Source: Myxococcus qinghaiensis (GTDB lineage: Bacteria; Myxococcota; Myxococcia; Myxococcales; Myxococcaceae). Taken from it: a stretch of 64,000 nt of DNA. The notes under the pieces were generated by a model. That model searched no databases, was not told where the DNA came from, and saw only the letters and a program-made list of their open reading frames with translations. Position 1 is the first letter of the stretch. Every line of letters starts with the position of its first letter. This document shows, piece by piece, positions 1 to 10,478 of this stretch. The stretch covers positions 175,606 through 239,605 of the forward strand of contig NZ_JAKCFA010000019.1 of NCBI RefSeq assembly GCF_024198215.1. The letters run 5' to 3'. The translations under genes were made by a program, and so were the position numbers.

Positions 1-493
1 CCGAGCCGAGCACCGTCCCGAAGGCCACGGGCAGGAGCGTGTGCTCCCGCAGCACCACCTCGGCGGCGCGCTGGTGGGCCAGCAGATTGGCCCGCGTGGG
101 GTCCACCACGCGCGCGGGGACCGCCGACACCAGCGCGACGAGCCCGCCCTCGCGCACCGCGTGGACGCGGGCCGGCGGCATTCCCAGTCCAATCGCACCG
201 AAGTCCAGCGGACCTTCCGCGCGCACCACGCCATGGAGGTAGTGCGGACCCGCCAGCTCCTCCGGGGGCCGGGTGATGCGCGGGTCCTTCGCCCGGGGCG
301 CCTTGGCCTTCGGGACGTTCTTCACCGTGTTGCGCTTGGCGCGGCCTGACCGGGGCGGCGGAGCGGTGGGGCGGGCCTCGCTGGACGTGGCGGTGCGTCG
401 GGAGGGCTTGCTCGTGGACGCGGCCTTTCGTGCCGGAGCGCCGCGCCGGCTGGACGTCTTCGACTTGCTGGAGGGGCGGGAGGTCCGTGGCAT
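1..493 (-). CDS. gvpL: GvpL/GvpF-family gas vesicle protein (3' end outside window)
   Basis: The window edge cuts this gene after 164 codons, read from an ATG at 493. The first ~80 residues are a Ser/Lys/Arg/Pro-rich basic extension with no recognisable fold. From residue ~84 the sequence follows the GvpL/GvpF pattern: opening strand HYLHGVV (84-90), a middle LVALVSAVPARVV (118-130), the helix NLLAHQRAAEVV (136-147) and the strand TLLPVAFGTV (152-161). GvpF/GvpL proteins are accessory gas-vesicle proteins that act during shell assembly by contacting GvpA. The gene starts 9 nt after the response-regulator stop, so it is the fourth gene of a leftward operon. The long basic N-terminus is unusual for the family. 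Family assignment is firm; whether gas vesicles are actually made cannot be judged from this window. Confidence 0.8.
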   Translation of the reverse strand, partial: MPRTSRPSSKSKTSSRRGAPARKAASTSKPSRRTATSSEARPTAPPPRSGRAKRNTVKNVPKAKAPRAKDPRITRPPEELAGPHYLHGVVRAEGPLDFGAIGLGMPPARVHAVREGGLVALVSAVPARVVDPTRANLLAHQRAAEVVLREHTLLPVAFGTVLGS

Positions 494-502
494 GGGCACG
501 TC

Positions 503-909
503 TCAGTGGGACACAGCGACTCCGCGCTGCGCGAGGATGTGCCGGACCTCCGCCACCAACTCGTCGGGGAGGCACGGCTTGGTGACGAAGGAGTCGCAGC
601 CCGCGCCCTTCGCCTCGTCCGACTGGCCTGTCATCGCATGGCCGGTGAGCGCGACGACGGGGATGGCGCGCGTGCGGTCATCGTTCTTCAGCCGCCGCGT
701 CGCCTCCCAGCCGTCGATGATGGGCAACGACAGGTCCATCAAGATGATGTCCGGCGTGAGCGCGAATGCCTGGTCCAGGGCTTCCTGGCCGTTCCTCGCC
801 TGCGCCACGCGGAACCCGGAGAACTCCAGGTACTCCGCGTACATCTCCCGCGCGTCGTCGTAGTCGTCCACGACGAGCACGAGCGGCTTGAGGTTCGGGG
901 AGGGATTCG

Positions 910-913
<4 letters not shown>
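503..913 (-). CDS. Single-domain response regulator (CheY-like receiver)
   Basis: A 136-residue stand-alone receiver domain with no output domain. The acidic pocket D16-D17 (VLVVDDYDD), the phospho-acceptor D60 in IILMDLSLP, the switch Thr89 in VVALTGH and the conserved Lys111 in TKPC are all present, so it should accept a phosphoryl group. Its ATG overlaps the stop codon of the upstream histidine kinase by four bases (ATGA), so the two are translationally coupled and form a cognate pair. It lies between that kinase and the GvpL/F gene. With no DNA-binding domain it probably acts through protein-protein contacts or in a phosphorelay. The target is unknown. Confidence 0.9.
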
Positions 914-3024
<2,111 letters not shown>

Positions 3025-3028
3025 TGCG

Positions 3029-3244
3029 TCAGGCTCCAGGAGAGAGACGAGGTGTGTCGCCAGGAGGGGGAGTTTCGTCGGTCCGAACCTCCAGAAAGGT
3101 CACCACGACATGGGCGGCGTGCTCGGGAGCCACGGGAGGGAGCCGGTCCGCGTGGACGCCGTCGTCCCAGCGAAGGCCGCGGTCCAGGACCCGGTCCATG
3201 ACATCGACGAGGCTGGTGCTCCCAGCCATTCTTTCCACGGGCAT
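3029..3244 (-). CDS. Small GvpA/GvpJ-like gas vesicle protein (divergent)
   Basis: A 71-residue protein from an ATG at 3244. Its N-terminus, MPVERMAGSTSLVDVMDRVL (1-20), matches the opening of GvpA/GvpJ/GvpM proteins, whose hallmark is S-S/T-L-x-[DE]-V-x-D-R-[IV]-L-D-K/R-G. The rest diverges: the usual hydrophobic beta-hairpin (VIDAWVRVSLVGI in typical GvpA) is replaced by the polar stretch RWDDGVHADRL, and the tail is Pro-rich. It is therefore more likely a minor GvpJ/M-type or degenerate homologue than the main shell protein. It heads the operon that continues with a kinase, a regulator and GvpL/F, which supports the assignment. A chance match is possible given the short length. Confidence 0.55.
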   Translation of the reverse strand: MPVERMAGSTSLVDVMDRVLDRGLRWDDGVHADRLPPVAPEHAAHVVVTFLEVRTDETPPPGDTPRLSPGA

Positions 3245-3480
3245 CCTTTGAAGCTCCCTGGTCTTTCGGCAGGGTTCGGGGGGCCGACCCGGCTCATTTC
3301 TAGCGCGAGGAGTCTTGCCACCCCAGGACCGCTTCCTCGTCCGCGCGACTTGCCAACACCCGACCCCCGGCTCTGTCCGCTCGTGCACATCCCGAGGGGC
3401 TCCAAGCCGGGCAGGCGGGCAGGCGCCGCTCCACACCGTAGCGGGTTATCGCACCTCCGGCGCATTCCTAGGTTGACGAC

Positions 3481-4992
3481 ATGGATGAAACGCGGACGCA
3501 CCGGTCGCTCTGGACCTTGACGACGCCGCCGCGCGACTTCCCCGCGCTGGCGGGAGACCTGGAAGTGGACGTCGTGGTCATCGGCGGGGGCATCACCGGG
3601 CTGACCACCGCCTGGCTGCTGAAGCGCGCGGGCAAGCGGGTGGCGGTGCTGGAGATGAACCGCATCCTGTCGGGACAGACAGGGCAGACCACCGCGCACC
3701 TCACGGAGCTGCTCGACACGCCCTACACCACGCTGCGACGGGACTTCGGAGAGAAGGGGGCCCGGCTGGCGGCGTCCTCCAGTCGCGCCGCGCTGGAGCA
3801 GGTGGCCACGCTCGTCGAGGAGCTGGGCCTGGACTGCGACTTCCAGCGCGTCCCCATGTTCCGCTACGCGGAGACCTCGCGTCAGTGGGCGTCGCTGGAG
3901 CAGGAGTTCTCCGCCGCGCGTGACGCGGGCCTTCATGCCTCCCTCACCCAGCGGGTGCCGCTGCCCTTCCCGGTGAAGGGCGCGCTGCGGGTGGAGGACC
4001 AGGCGTTGTTCCATCCGCGCAAGTACCTGCTCGGGCTGGTGGACCGGCTCATTGGTGAGGGCTGCTTCGTCTTCGAGTCCACGCGGGTGAAGGAGGTCCA
4101 CGATGGCGCGCCCTGTCGCGTCGTCACGGACCGGGGCACCGTCACCGCGGCGGCCGTGGTGGAGGCCACCCACTCTCCGCTCAACCGGGTGCTGCTGCAG
4201 ACGAAGCTGTACGCGTACCGGAGCTACGCGGTGGCGGGGCCGCTCGACGGCCCGCTGGAGCCGGCGCAGTACTACGACTCCCAGGAGCCCTATCACTACA
4301 TCCGTACGCAGCCCGTCGACGGCCGCATGTACGTCATCATCGGCGGCGAGGACCACAAGGTCGGCGCGGAGGAGGACACCGGGCAGCGCTACGCGGCGCT
4401 GGAGGACTACGCGCGCAAGCACTTCCCGGTGAAGGCGCTCACGCATCGCTGGTCCGGTCAGGTCATCGAGCCGGCGGACGGGCTGCCGTACATCGGCCGC
4501 AACGCCGCCAGCCGCCATGTGTACGTGGCCACGGGCTTCTCCGGGACGGGCATGACGTTCGGCACGCTGTCGGGGATGCTCATCAGCGACCTCATCCTCG
4601 GACGGCAGAACCCCTACGCCGCGCTGTACGACGCCACGCGCGTCAAGCCGCTGGCGGGCGCGAAGGACTTCATCCAGGAGAACGCGGAGACAGCCTTCCA
4701 CTTCATCGCGGACCGGCTGGCGCGGCCCGACGGCAAGCACCTGTCCGAGGTGGCGCCCGGCGAGGCGAAGATTCTGGAAGTGGATGGGCAGAAGGTGGCC
4801 GTCTACCGCGAGGAGGACGGCACGTCCCACGCGGTGTCGCCGGTGTGCACGCACCTGGGCTGCCACGTGCATTGGAACGGCGCGGAGCGCTCGTGGGACT
4901 GCCCCTGCCACGGGGCGCGCTACAGCCCCACCGGCAAGGTGCTCAACGGTCCCGCGGTGAAGGACCTGCCCTCTTGCAAGCTGCCTCGCTGA
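3481..4992 (+). CDS. FAD-dependent oxidoreductase with C-terminal Rieske [2Fe-2S] domain
   Basis: A 503-residue protein with two parts. The N-terminal D-amino-acid-oxidase-type FAD domain has the dinucleotide-binding motif VVVIGGGITGLTTAW (31-45) and the later FAD contact ATGFSGTGMTFG. The last ~85 residues form a Rieske domain with cluster ligands C456 and H458 (CTHLGC) and C474 and H477 (CPCHG). Such fusions are soluble oxidoreductases of unknown substrate, often stress-linked. The ATG has a weak AGG upstream. The hemerythrin gene follows 60 bp downstream on the same strand, suggesting a shared iron/oxygen theme. The natural electron donor and substrate cannot be read from the sequence. Confidence 0.9.
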   Translation: MDETRTHRSLWTLTTPPRDFPALAGDLEVDVVVIGGGITGLTTAWLLKRAGKRVAVLEMNRILSGQTGQTTAHLTELLDTPYTTLRRDFGEKGARLAASSSRAALEQVATLVEELGLDCDFQRVPMFRYAETSRQWASLEQEFSAARDAGLHASLTQRVPLPFPVKGALRVEDQALFHPRKYLLGLVDRLIGEGCFVFESTRVKEVHDGAPCRVVTDRGTVTAAAVVEATHSPLNRVLLQTKLYAYRSYAVAGPLDGPLEPAQYYDSQEPYHYIRTQPVDGRMYVIIGGEDHKVGAEEDTGQRYAALEDYARKHFPVKALTHRWSGQVIEPADGLPYIGRNAASRHVYVATGFSGTGMTFGTLSGMLISDLILGRQNPYAALYDATRVKPLAGAKDFIQENAETAFHFIADRLARPDGKHLSEVAPGEAKILEVDGQKVAVYREEDGTSHAVSPVCTHLGCHVHWNGAERSWDCPCHGARYSPTGKVLNGPAVKDLPSCKLPR

Positions 4993-5052
4993 ACCCATCT
5001 TCAGCTTCACCTATCTGGATGCAGGAACCCCGTCGGACACGGAGATACGACC

Positions 5053-5541
5053 ATGAACGCGTTGGAACTCCTGAAGCAGCAGCACGCCGAAGTGAAGAAG
5101 CTCTTCACCCAGTACGGCAAGCTCCCGGACCATGCCGATGCGAAGCGTCGGGAGCTGTTCGAGATGATCGCCGACCGGCTCGGCGCGCACACCACCATCG
5201 AGGAGCAGTACTTCTACCCGGCGGCGAAGGCCAACGACACCGAGGACCTGCTGGTCGAGGCCGCCGAGGAGCATCTGTCCGCCAAGCGCCTCATCGCGGA
5301 CCTGATGGAGCTGGAGCCGGACGACGAGCACTTCGACGCGAAGATGAAGGTGCTCCAGGAGCAGATCGAACACCACGTGAAGGAGGAAGAGGAGGAGCTC
5401 TTCAAGAAGGTCCGCAAGCTCGTCTCCAAGGAGCAGCTCGAGGACCTGGGGCTCCAGATGGAGGAGGAGTTCGACGAGTTGATGGAAGGCGAGCCCCGGC
5501 TCCAGGTGCCCGCCGAGACGGACCAGGCCGCGCCGCTCTGA
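5053..5541 (+). CDS. Hemerythrin HHE cation-binding domain protein
   Basis: A 162-residue helical protein. Residues 1-150 form a hemerythrin-like four-helix bundle with the expected His/Glu ligands: H11 in KQQHAEVKK, the HTTIEEQYFYPA helix, EEHLSAKRLI, and EHHVKEEEEELF. It probably carries a diiron site that binds oxygen or handles reactive oxygen or nitrogen species. A GGAG lies 8 nt before the ATG. It follows the FAD/Rieske oxidoreductase on the same strand and may be cotranscribed. The acidic C-terminal tail is ordinary for the family. Confidence 0.9.
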   Translation: MNALELLKQQHAEVKKLFTQYGKLPDHADAKRRELFEMIADRLGAHTTIEEQYFYPAAKANDTEDLLVEAAEEHLSAKRLIADLMELEPDDEHFDAKMKVLQEQIEHHVKEEEEELFKKVRKLVSKEQLEDLGLQMEEEFDELMEGEPRLQVPAETDQAAPL

Positions 5542-5580
5542 GCAGCCCCGCGTGCCCGCATGACAAGAAACGGGTTGCGC

Positions 5581-5610
5581 GGGGCGGTGGGAGCGGCAGC
5601 ATACCGCCCC
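5581..5610 (+). terminator. Stem-loop after the hemerythrin gene
   Basis: The inverted repeat GGGGCGGT (5581-5588) and ACCGCCCC (5603-5610) is perfect, with a 14-nt loop. It has no U tract. It sits between the hemerythrin stop and the glycosylase ATG at 5615, so it could be a terminator or could occlude the glycosylase ribosome-binding site. Confidence 0.45.
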
Positions 5611-5614
5611 TCCC

Positions 5615-6286
5615 ATGCCGCGTTCCGCTCCCTCCGCCCCGCGCCTGCCCGAAGCCTTCACTCCCGAGGTCCGCCGTGCCCTGGCGCGAGCGGACCCGAA
5701 GCTCGGCGCGCTGATGAAGCGCGTGGGCCCTTTTCGCCTCCAGCTGAGTCCCCTGCACAGCCCCTTCGCCGCGCTGGCGGAGTCCATCGTCTACCAGCAG
5801 CTCCATGGCAAGGCCGCCGCCGCCATCTTCGCGCGCGTCAGTGAGCGCGTGGGGAAGGGCCGGCGCTTCACGCCCCAGGCGCTGCTCTCCACGGCGGACA
5901 CGGTGCTGCGCGAGGCGGGCCTGTCCGCCAACAAGCTGGCCGCGCTCCAGGACCTGGCGCGCAAGTCGCTGGACGGCACCGTGCCTCCCCTGTCCCGGGT
6001 GCGCCGCATGGACGACGCGACGCTCATCGACCACTTCACGCAGGTGCGGGGCATTGGCCAGTGGACGGTGGAGATGCTGCTCATCTCCCGGCTCGGTCGC
6101 CCGGACGTGTTGCCGGTGGACGACTTCGGCGTGCGCAAGGGCTTCATGCTCGCGTATGGGCTGCCGGAGATGCCGCGCCCCAAGGCGCTCCTGGAATATG
6201 GCGAGCGCTGGCGGCCCTGGCGCACCGTGGTGAGCTGGTACCTGTGGCGGGCGACGGAGCTTCCCGTGGAGCCCGTGGCCGACTGA
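5615..6286 (+). CDS. DNA-3-methyladenine glycosylase, AlkA/HhH-GPD type
   Basis: A 223-residue base-excision repair enzyme that should remove alkylated purines from DNA. It is all-helical with the helix-hairpin-helix motif VRGIGQWTVEM (144-154) followed by the catalytic Asp in VLPVDDFGVRKG (D169/D170). The conserved early segment ESIVYQQLHGKAAAAIF (56-72) also fits the AlkA family. The length is typical of short bacterial MAG/AlkA proteins lacking the Ada-type N-terminal domain. It stands alone between a hemerythrin and an alcohol dehydrogenase gene. Substrate range (3-meA or wider) is not decidable from sequence. Confidence 0.9.
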   Translation: MPRSAPSAPRLPEAFTPEVRRALARADPKLGALMKRVGPFRLQLSPLHSPFAALAESIVYQQLHGKAAAAIFARVSERVGKGRRFTPQALLSTADTVLREAGLSANKLAALQDLARKSLDGTVPPLSRVRRMDDATLIDHFTQVRGIGQWTVEMLLISRLGRPDVLPVDDFGVRKGFMLAYGLPEMPRPKALLEYGERWRPWRTVVSWYLWRATELPVEPVAD

Positions 6287-6398
6287 CCGGCGGTGCGCTC
6301 CTCTCAGGAGAGAGAGCGAGCAGGGGCCTGCTTCTGGTGCGTCTTGCCGCGAGGCGGCGGAGTCCTCACCCGTATGTGAACGGGAAAGAGGACCACAC

Positions 6399-7547
6399 AT
6401 GCGCGCCTTGACGTACCAGGGACCTTTCAAGGTCCGAGTGGAGAACAAGCCAGACCCTCGGTTGGAGCACCCGCAGGATGTCATCCTCAAGGTGACCCGG
6501 ACGGCCATCTGCGGCTCGGACCTTCACCTGTTGCACGGCCTGGTACCGGATACCCGCGTGGGCCACACCTTCGGCCACGAGTTCACCGGCGTGGTGGAGG
6601 AGCTGGGCAGCGAGGTGACGCAGCTGCGCAAGGGTGACCGCGTGGTGGTTCCCTTCAACATCTCCTGTGGCACGTGCTTCTACTGTCAGCGAGGTCTGAC
6701 GGCGTCCTGTGAGAACAGCAACCCGTCGAGTGACGTGGCGTGTGGTGTGTATGGCTATTCGCACACGACGGGCGGCTACGACGGTGGCCAGGCGGAGTAC
6801 GTGCGCGTGCCCTTCGCGGACGTGGGGCCGCTGAAGATTCCCGACGGCATGGAAGACGAGGAGGCGCTCTTCCTCGGGGACATCCTGCCCACGGGCTACA
6901 TGGGCGCGGAGATGGGCGAAATCAAGGGCGGCGAGACGGTGGTGGTGTTCGGCGCCGGCCCGGTGGGGTTGTTCGCCATGCGGTCCGCGTGGCTGATGGG
7001 CGCGGGCCGGGTGATTGCCGTGGACTGCGTGCAGTACCGGCTCGACTTCGCGGAGCGGTACGCGAAGGTGGAGACGGTGAACTTCCGGGAGGTGGACGAC
7101 ATCGTCCTCTACCTGAAGGACCTGTTCGACGGCCGCGGGCCGGACGTGTGCATCGATGCGGTGGGCATGGAGGCGGAGGGCTCGGTGGGCCAGCGCGTGC
7201 TGGGCCTGGGGCTGAAGCTGGAGGCCGGCGCTCCCACGGTGCTCACCTGGTGCATCGACACCGTGCGCAAGGGCGGCAATGTCTCCATCGTCGGGGTGTA
7301 TGGCCCGCCGTGGAACCTGATGCCGATTGGCACGGCGATGAACAAGGGCCTCACGCTGCGGATGAACCAGTGCAACGTGCGTCGCTACATGACGCACCTG
7401 CTCCAGCACATCCGCGAGGGGCGCATCGACGCGAAGGGCATCATCACCCACCGGTTCTCTTTGGAGGATGCACCCAAGGCGTACCACCTGTTCGCCCAGA
7501 AGCAGGACGGCTGCGTCAAGTGCGTCCTCACCCCTGGCCACGCGTGA
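6399..7547 (+). CDS. Zinc-dependent alcohol/formaldehyde dehydrogenase (MDR family)
   Basis: A 382-residue medium-chain dehydrogenase. It has the catalytic-zinc region (AICGSDLHLLHG with the later GHEFTGVVEELG), the four-cysteine structural-zinc lobe (CGTCFYCQRG ... SC) and the nucleotide-binding turn VVFGAGPVGLFA. The insertion around 200-245 (DAVGMEAEG) is typical of the formaldehyde-dehydrogenase-like subgroup of MDR enzymes. It should oxidise an alcohol or aldehyde adduct with NAD(P). An AGAGGA lies 7 nt before the ATG. A small gene follows 17 bp downstream with a strong ribosome-binding site, so the two probably form one operon. Confidence 0.9.
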   Translation: MRALTYQGPFKVRVENKPDPRLEHPQDVILKVTRTAICGSDLHLLHGLVPDTRVGHTFGHEFTGVVEELGSEVTQLRKGDRVVVPFNISCGTCFYCQRGLTASCENSNPSSDVACGVYGYSHTTGGYDGGQAEYVRVPFADVGPLKIPDGMEDEEALFLGDILPTGYMGAEMGEIKGGETVVVFGAGPVGLFAMRSAWLMGAGRVIAVDCVQYRLDFAERYAKVETVNFREVDDIVLYLKDLFDGRGPDVCIDAVGMEAEGSVGQRVLGLGLKLEAGAPTVLTWCIDTVRKGGNVSIVGVYGPPWNLMPIGTAMNKGLTLRMNQCNVRRYMTHLLQHIREGRIDAKGIITHRFSLEDAPKAYHLFAQKQDGCVKCVLTPGHA

Positions 7548-7564
7548 CAACAAGGAGCCGAACC

Positions 7565-7957
7565 ATGCCGGATAGACCGATTCCTGGCGCAGCGGCGGAC
7601 CTGGAGCCCTCCAGCCGTCCTGGCGTGCCAATGGAGAGAGCGCCTCAACCGATGGCGGGGGCGCGAATGCCCATCCGTCCGCAGCACTCGGATGTGCGCG
7701 TGTTCAAGCACAAGGGCCGTGCCGGCTTCCCGCCGGTGTTCGGCACCGCGCAGCCGCCGAGGGGGCTGAGCGGGTTGCTGCGCAAGGTGGCGTATGGGTA
7801 CCCGGACCACTGGGCGCGCCACTGGATGATCCTGCTCCTGGCGGACCGGGTGGACGTCTGGGAGCACCGGTTGGCGAGGGCGGCGCCGTGGGCGGTGCCC
7901 ACCGCTGGGGTGCTCGCGCTCACGGGTGTGGCGTGGCGGAAGTGGGCGCGCGCGTGA
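7565..7957 (+). CDS. Hypothetical 130-residue protein
   Basis: I do not recognise a family. The start is an ATG preceded by AAGGAG (7552-7557), an excellent ribosome-binding site, 17 bp after the dehydrogenase stop. Residues 1-50 are Pro/Arg-rich and probably disordered. The middle (KVAYGYPDHWARHWMILLLAD) is aromatic and helical, and the C-terminus contains one hydrophobic stretch (AAPWAVPTAGVLALTGVAW) that could be a membrane anchor, ending in WARA. It is likely cotranscribed with the dehydrogenase. No enzymatic motif is visible. Confidence 0.75.
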   Translation: MPDRPIPGAAADLEPSSRPGVPMERAPQPMAGARMPIRPQHSDVRVFKHKGRAGFPPVFGTAQPPRGLSGLLRKVAYGYPDHWARHWMILLLADRVDVWEHRLARAAPWAVPTAGVLALTGVAWRKWARA

Positions 7958-7968
7958 GGTGAGGGGCT

Positions 7969-7994
7969 CGGCGCCCTGGAGGAGGAGGGCGCCG
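7969..7994 (+). terminator. Stem-loop terminator after the small gene
   Basis: A perfect 9-bp stem, CGGCGCCCT (7969-7977) with AGGGCGCCG (7986-7994), closes an 8-nt loop 11 bp after the stop codon. No U tract follows, as is common in this kind of GC-rich genome. It is the first of three consecutive stem-loops. Confidence 0.6.
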
Positions 7995-8009
7995 GGGTGG
8001 GGGAGACCC

Positions 8010-8068
8010 GCTGGCGAAGGGTTTTCGCCAGCCTTCCGGGGCGCCGGGGGAGTTCCTGGCGCCCGGAA
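8010..8068. repeat. Two further consecutive stem-loops
   Basis: The second hairpin has 9-bp arms GCTGGCGAA (8010-8018) and TTCGCCAGC (8024-8032) around a 5-nt loop. The third has near-perfect arms TTCCGGGGCGCC (8034-8045) and GGCGCCCGGAA (8058-8068) with one bulged base. Together with the terminator at 7969 they fill the space before the next gene. They could be an extended terminator, or lie in the leader of the 8117 gene. Confidence 0.55.
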
Positions 8069-8116
8069 GTTCGAGTCGAGGCGACTCCGGCCGCGTTCTC
8101 TGTGAGGATCTCCACC

Positions 8117-10381
8117 ATGCCGCCCGCGAAGCCGCCTCCCCGACGCTCGTCCTCGAAACCCGTTCCTCCGGCGCCCCGTGCGTCGTCCGCGGGGGGAAAG
8201 CCCTCGGCCGGGCAGGGTGCGGAGTCCGCGAAGAAGCCCGCACGCAAGCCGGAGCCCGCAGCGGCTCCGAAGGCACAGGCGAAGCAGGCCACGAATGCGC
8301 AAGGGGCGAAGGCGCAGGCAAAGCAGGCTGCGAATGCGCAGGGCGTGAAGGCGCAGGCGAAGCAGGCCGCGAACGCGCAGGGGGCGAAGGCGCAGGTGAA
8401 GCAGGTCGAGGATTCCCAAGCGGCGAAGGCGCAGGCGAAACAGGTCGAGGACTCCCAGGCGGCGAAGGCGCAAGCGAAGCAGGGCGAGGACTCCCAAACG
8501 AGACAGGCTGAGGCTGCGCAAGGTGCGAGGGCGCAGGCGAAACAGGCCGAGGAGTCCCAAGCAGCGAAGGCGCAAGTGAAGCAGGCTGAGACTGAGCAGG
8601 CCGTGAAGGCGCAGGCGAAGCAATCCGCGACGGAGCAGGCCGCGAAGGACCAGGTGAAGCCAGCGGGTAAAGGACCGAAGTCCCCCGAGCGCCCCGCCGA
8701 GGCAACGCCACCAGAGAAGTCCCGTGATGGCGCGCAGGAAGCGAAGCCTCAAGCAAGGATGGTGGAGGAGGCTGCTCCCTCGGAGACGCCAGCCGCGAGC
8801 CCATCCCCCGCTGCACGCGCGAAGGTTCGTCCCGCGCGGTCGCTCTCGCTGGTTCCGCCTCTGCGCTCCGATGCGAACAAGGAGGAGCCCTCCGAAGAAG
8901 CGACCATCGCGGAGCCGCCGTCCATCGAACTCGAAGCTCCGGCTCCCCGCGCGGAAGTCCGAACGCACACACGACCGCCGCTGGACGTGGGCGACCTCGA
9001 CTCGGAGGTGCTGCCCATCTCCGCCCTCGTGCCCATCGAGGGCTCCTTCACGGGTGCCCCGCTGCTCGTCCACGCGAGCCCGGAGACGATCCGAACCTGG
9101 GGGGTCCTCGGCTCCACCATGGGACGGCTCGTGCCCGGAAAGAGTGAAGGGGGCTACACCTTCTCCGGCCAGGCACGGCTGTTCCTTCGTGCCGTCCAGC
9201 GCGTGGACGCGTCCTCTCCTGACTCCGCGAGCACGGGCCGTTGCTCCGTCGTGCTCCGGAACACGACGGGCCGTCCCATCCAACTCCAGGTCCGAGGCGG
9301 CCTCTTCTCCAAGTACCTCACGCCCCAGTTCCCACTGAACTCACAAGGCGAACCCTTCAACCCGCTGAACCAGAAGCCCCTCGACGAGGACCTCACGAAC
9401 CTGATCGACGCGGAGTCCGGACAGGGCAAGACACCGGACCCCGAAGGGCTGTTCTTCCGAGGACCCCAAGCTGTCCTCGCCTCGGGCCTCCTCGACGCCA
9501 TCCTCGATGACCGCTCCGAGTCCGAGCGCGAAGTCCTGCCGCTCGTCCGAGAGGACCTCGACTTGCTCCTCGACGACGTGCGCCTGGGAACCCGAGGCGC
9601 TTTCGAGGGCAGCCTCACCGTGCAGCCTGGCGCAACGGTGGTCGTCCTCGCTGCACGTCACCCGAAGGGAGTCACGCTCAGCGCCCTCCTGGACTTCAAG
9701 GCCCTGGACGCGAAGGGGCAGGTGGACGCGGGCGCGAGGTTCCGTCTGGCCACCGTGTCCAGCCCGTATCCGCTCACGCCCGACGAACTCGCCGCCATCA
9801 CTCGAAGCGAGCACCCCCTGGCCACCGCGGGAGCCGAGGACACGGGCCCGACGGCCTTCCCTCCACTCCAAGGTGTGCTCGAAGCGGGCAGCGTCTTCGT
9901 CGCTGAGCGCACGCTGAGCCTGTCACCCGGAACGCTCGCGGGTGACCTCGTCATGTCCATGCCGCGCAGGAACGCGGGCACCGGACCCGACGCGCCGACG
10001 TTGACGCCCACCTCGGGCACCTCGGCCTCGCGCGCCACGTCCTCCCAGGGCGAGCGGACCCACGACGGAGCCCGAGGCGTCACCTATCAGCTGACCTACA
10101 CCCTGGAGAACGAAGGCCCCGAGCCGCGCGAAGTGGAGCTGCTGCTCACCTCGCCGCGACGCCACCCCTCCGAGCGCTTCTTCCCCCAGGCAGGCGTCCT
10201 GAACCTGGCGATGAAGGTCGACGGCGAGCGCATGGACGTCCGCCTCAGCCAGCGAGGAGAGGGCAGGGTGCTCGCGGTCCTCGAGCTTCCGCCCGAGGGC
10301 CGCCGTCAGGTGCGACTCGAGTGGACCCACCTGGGGGGAACCTTCCCTCCCGCGGGCCTGGAGCTGCGCGCACGGCGCTGA
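8117..10381 (+). CDS. Repeat-containing protein with DUF3370-like C-terminal half
   Basis: 754 residues from the ATG at 8117; an upstream in-frame GTG at 7997 would place the stem-loops inside the gene and is less likely. Residues 1-50 are Pro/Arg/Ser-rich. Residues ~52-181 hold about ten copies of a 13-residue Lys/Ala/Gln repeat (KAQAKQAANAQGA), which should form a long charged helix or coiled coil. A Pro/Glu-rich linker reaches ~290. From ~300 the protein is beta-rich: LVPIEGSFTGAPLLVHASPE, a long middle segment with VVLRNTTGRPIQLQV, and a C-terminal immunoglobulin-like part. This half loosely resembles cyanobacterial DUF3370 proteins by eye only. No signal peptide is seen. Function unknown; single gene flanked by stem-loops and a convergent permease. 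Confidence 0.8.
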   Translation: MPPAKPPPRRSSSKPVPPAPRASSAGGKPSAGQGAESAKKPARKPEPAAAPKAQAKQATNAQGAKAQAKQAANAQGVKAQAKQAANAQGAKAQVKQVEDSQAAKAQAKQVEDSQAAKAQAKQGEDSQTRQAEAAQGARAQAKQAEESQAAKAQVKQAETEQAVKAQAKQSATEQAAKDQVKPAGKGPKSPERPAEATPPEKSRDGAQEAKPQARMVEEAAPSETPAASPSPAARAKVRPARSLSLVPPLRSDANKEEPSEEATIAEPPSIELEAPAPRAEVRTHTRPPLDVGDLDSEVLPISALVPIEGSFTGAPLLVHASPETIRTWGVLGSTMGRLVPGKSEGGYTFSGQARLFLRAVQRVDASSPDSASTGRCSVVLRNTTGRPIQLQVRGGLFSKYLTPQFPLNSQGEPFNPLNQKPLDEDLTNLIDAESGQGKTPDPEGLFFRGPQAVLASGLLDAILDDRSESEREVLPLVREDLDLLLDDVRLGTRGAFEGSLTVQPGATVVVLAARHPKGVTLSALLDFKALDAKGQVDAGARFRLATVSSPYPLTPDELAAITRSEHPLATAGAEDTGPTAFPPLQGVLEAGSVFVAERTLSLSPGTLAGDLVMSMPRRNAGTGPDAPTLTPTSGTSASRATSSQGERTHDGARGVTYQLTYTLENEGPEPREVELLLTSPRRHPSERFFPQAGVLNLAMKVDGERMDVRLSQRGEGRVLAVLELPPEGRRQVRLEWTHLGGTFPPAGLELRARR
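8270..8659 (+). repeat. Coding tandem repeat, 39-bp unit, about ten copies
   Basis: The unit translates as KAQAKQ plus seven variable residues (ATNAQGA, AANAQGV, VEDSQAA, AEESQAA, AETEQAV). Early copies are nearly identical at DNA level, while later copies differ mainly in the AN/ED/TE positions, which changes net charge from neutral to acidic along the array. One copy carries a partial duplication (RQAEAAQGA). Confidence 0.85.
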
Positions 10382-10478
10382 GAGACGCTGCTGTCCGCAG
10401 GGGAAAAGGGCGGAACCGCGGGCCAGCACTGTCTACACGTGTCCGCTCCCTGTCTTGATTGCCATTGAGCACACCGGC

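Noticed and set aside
7997..8116. An upstream GTG start for the repeat protein
   Set aside because: It would translate the stem-loops at 8010-8068 into an Arg-rich tail; the ATG at 8117 fits better.
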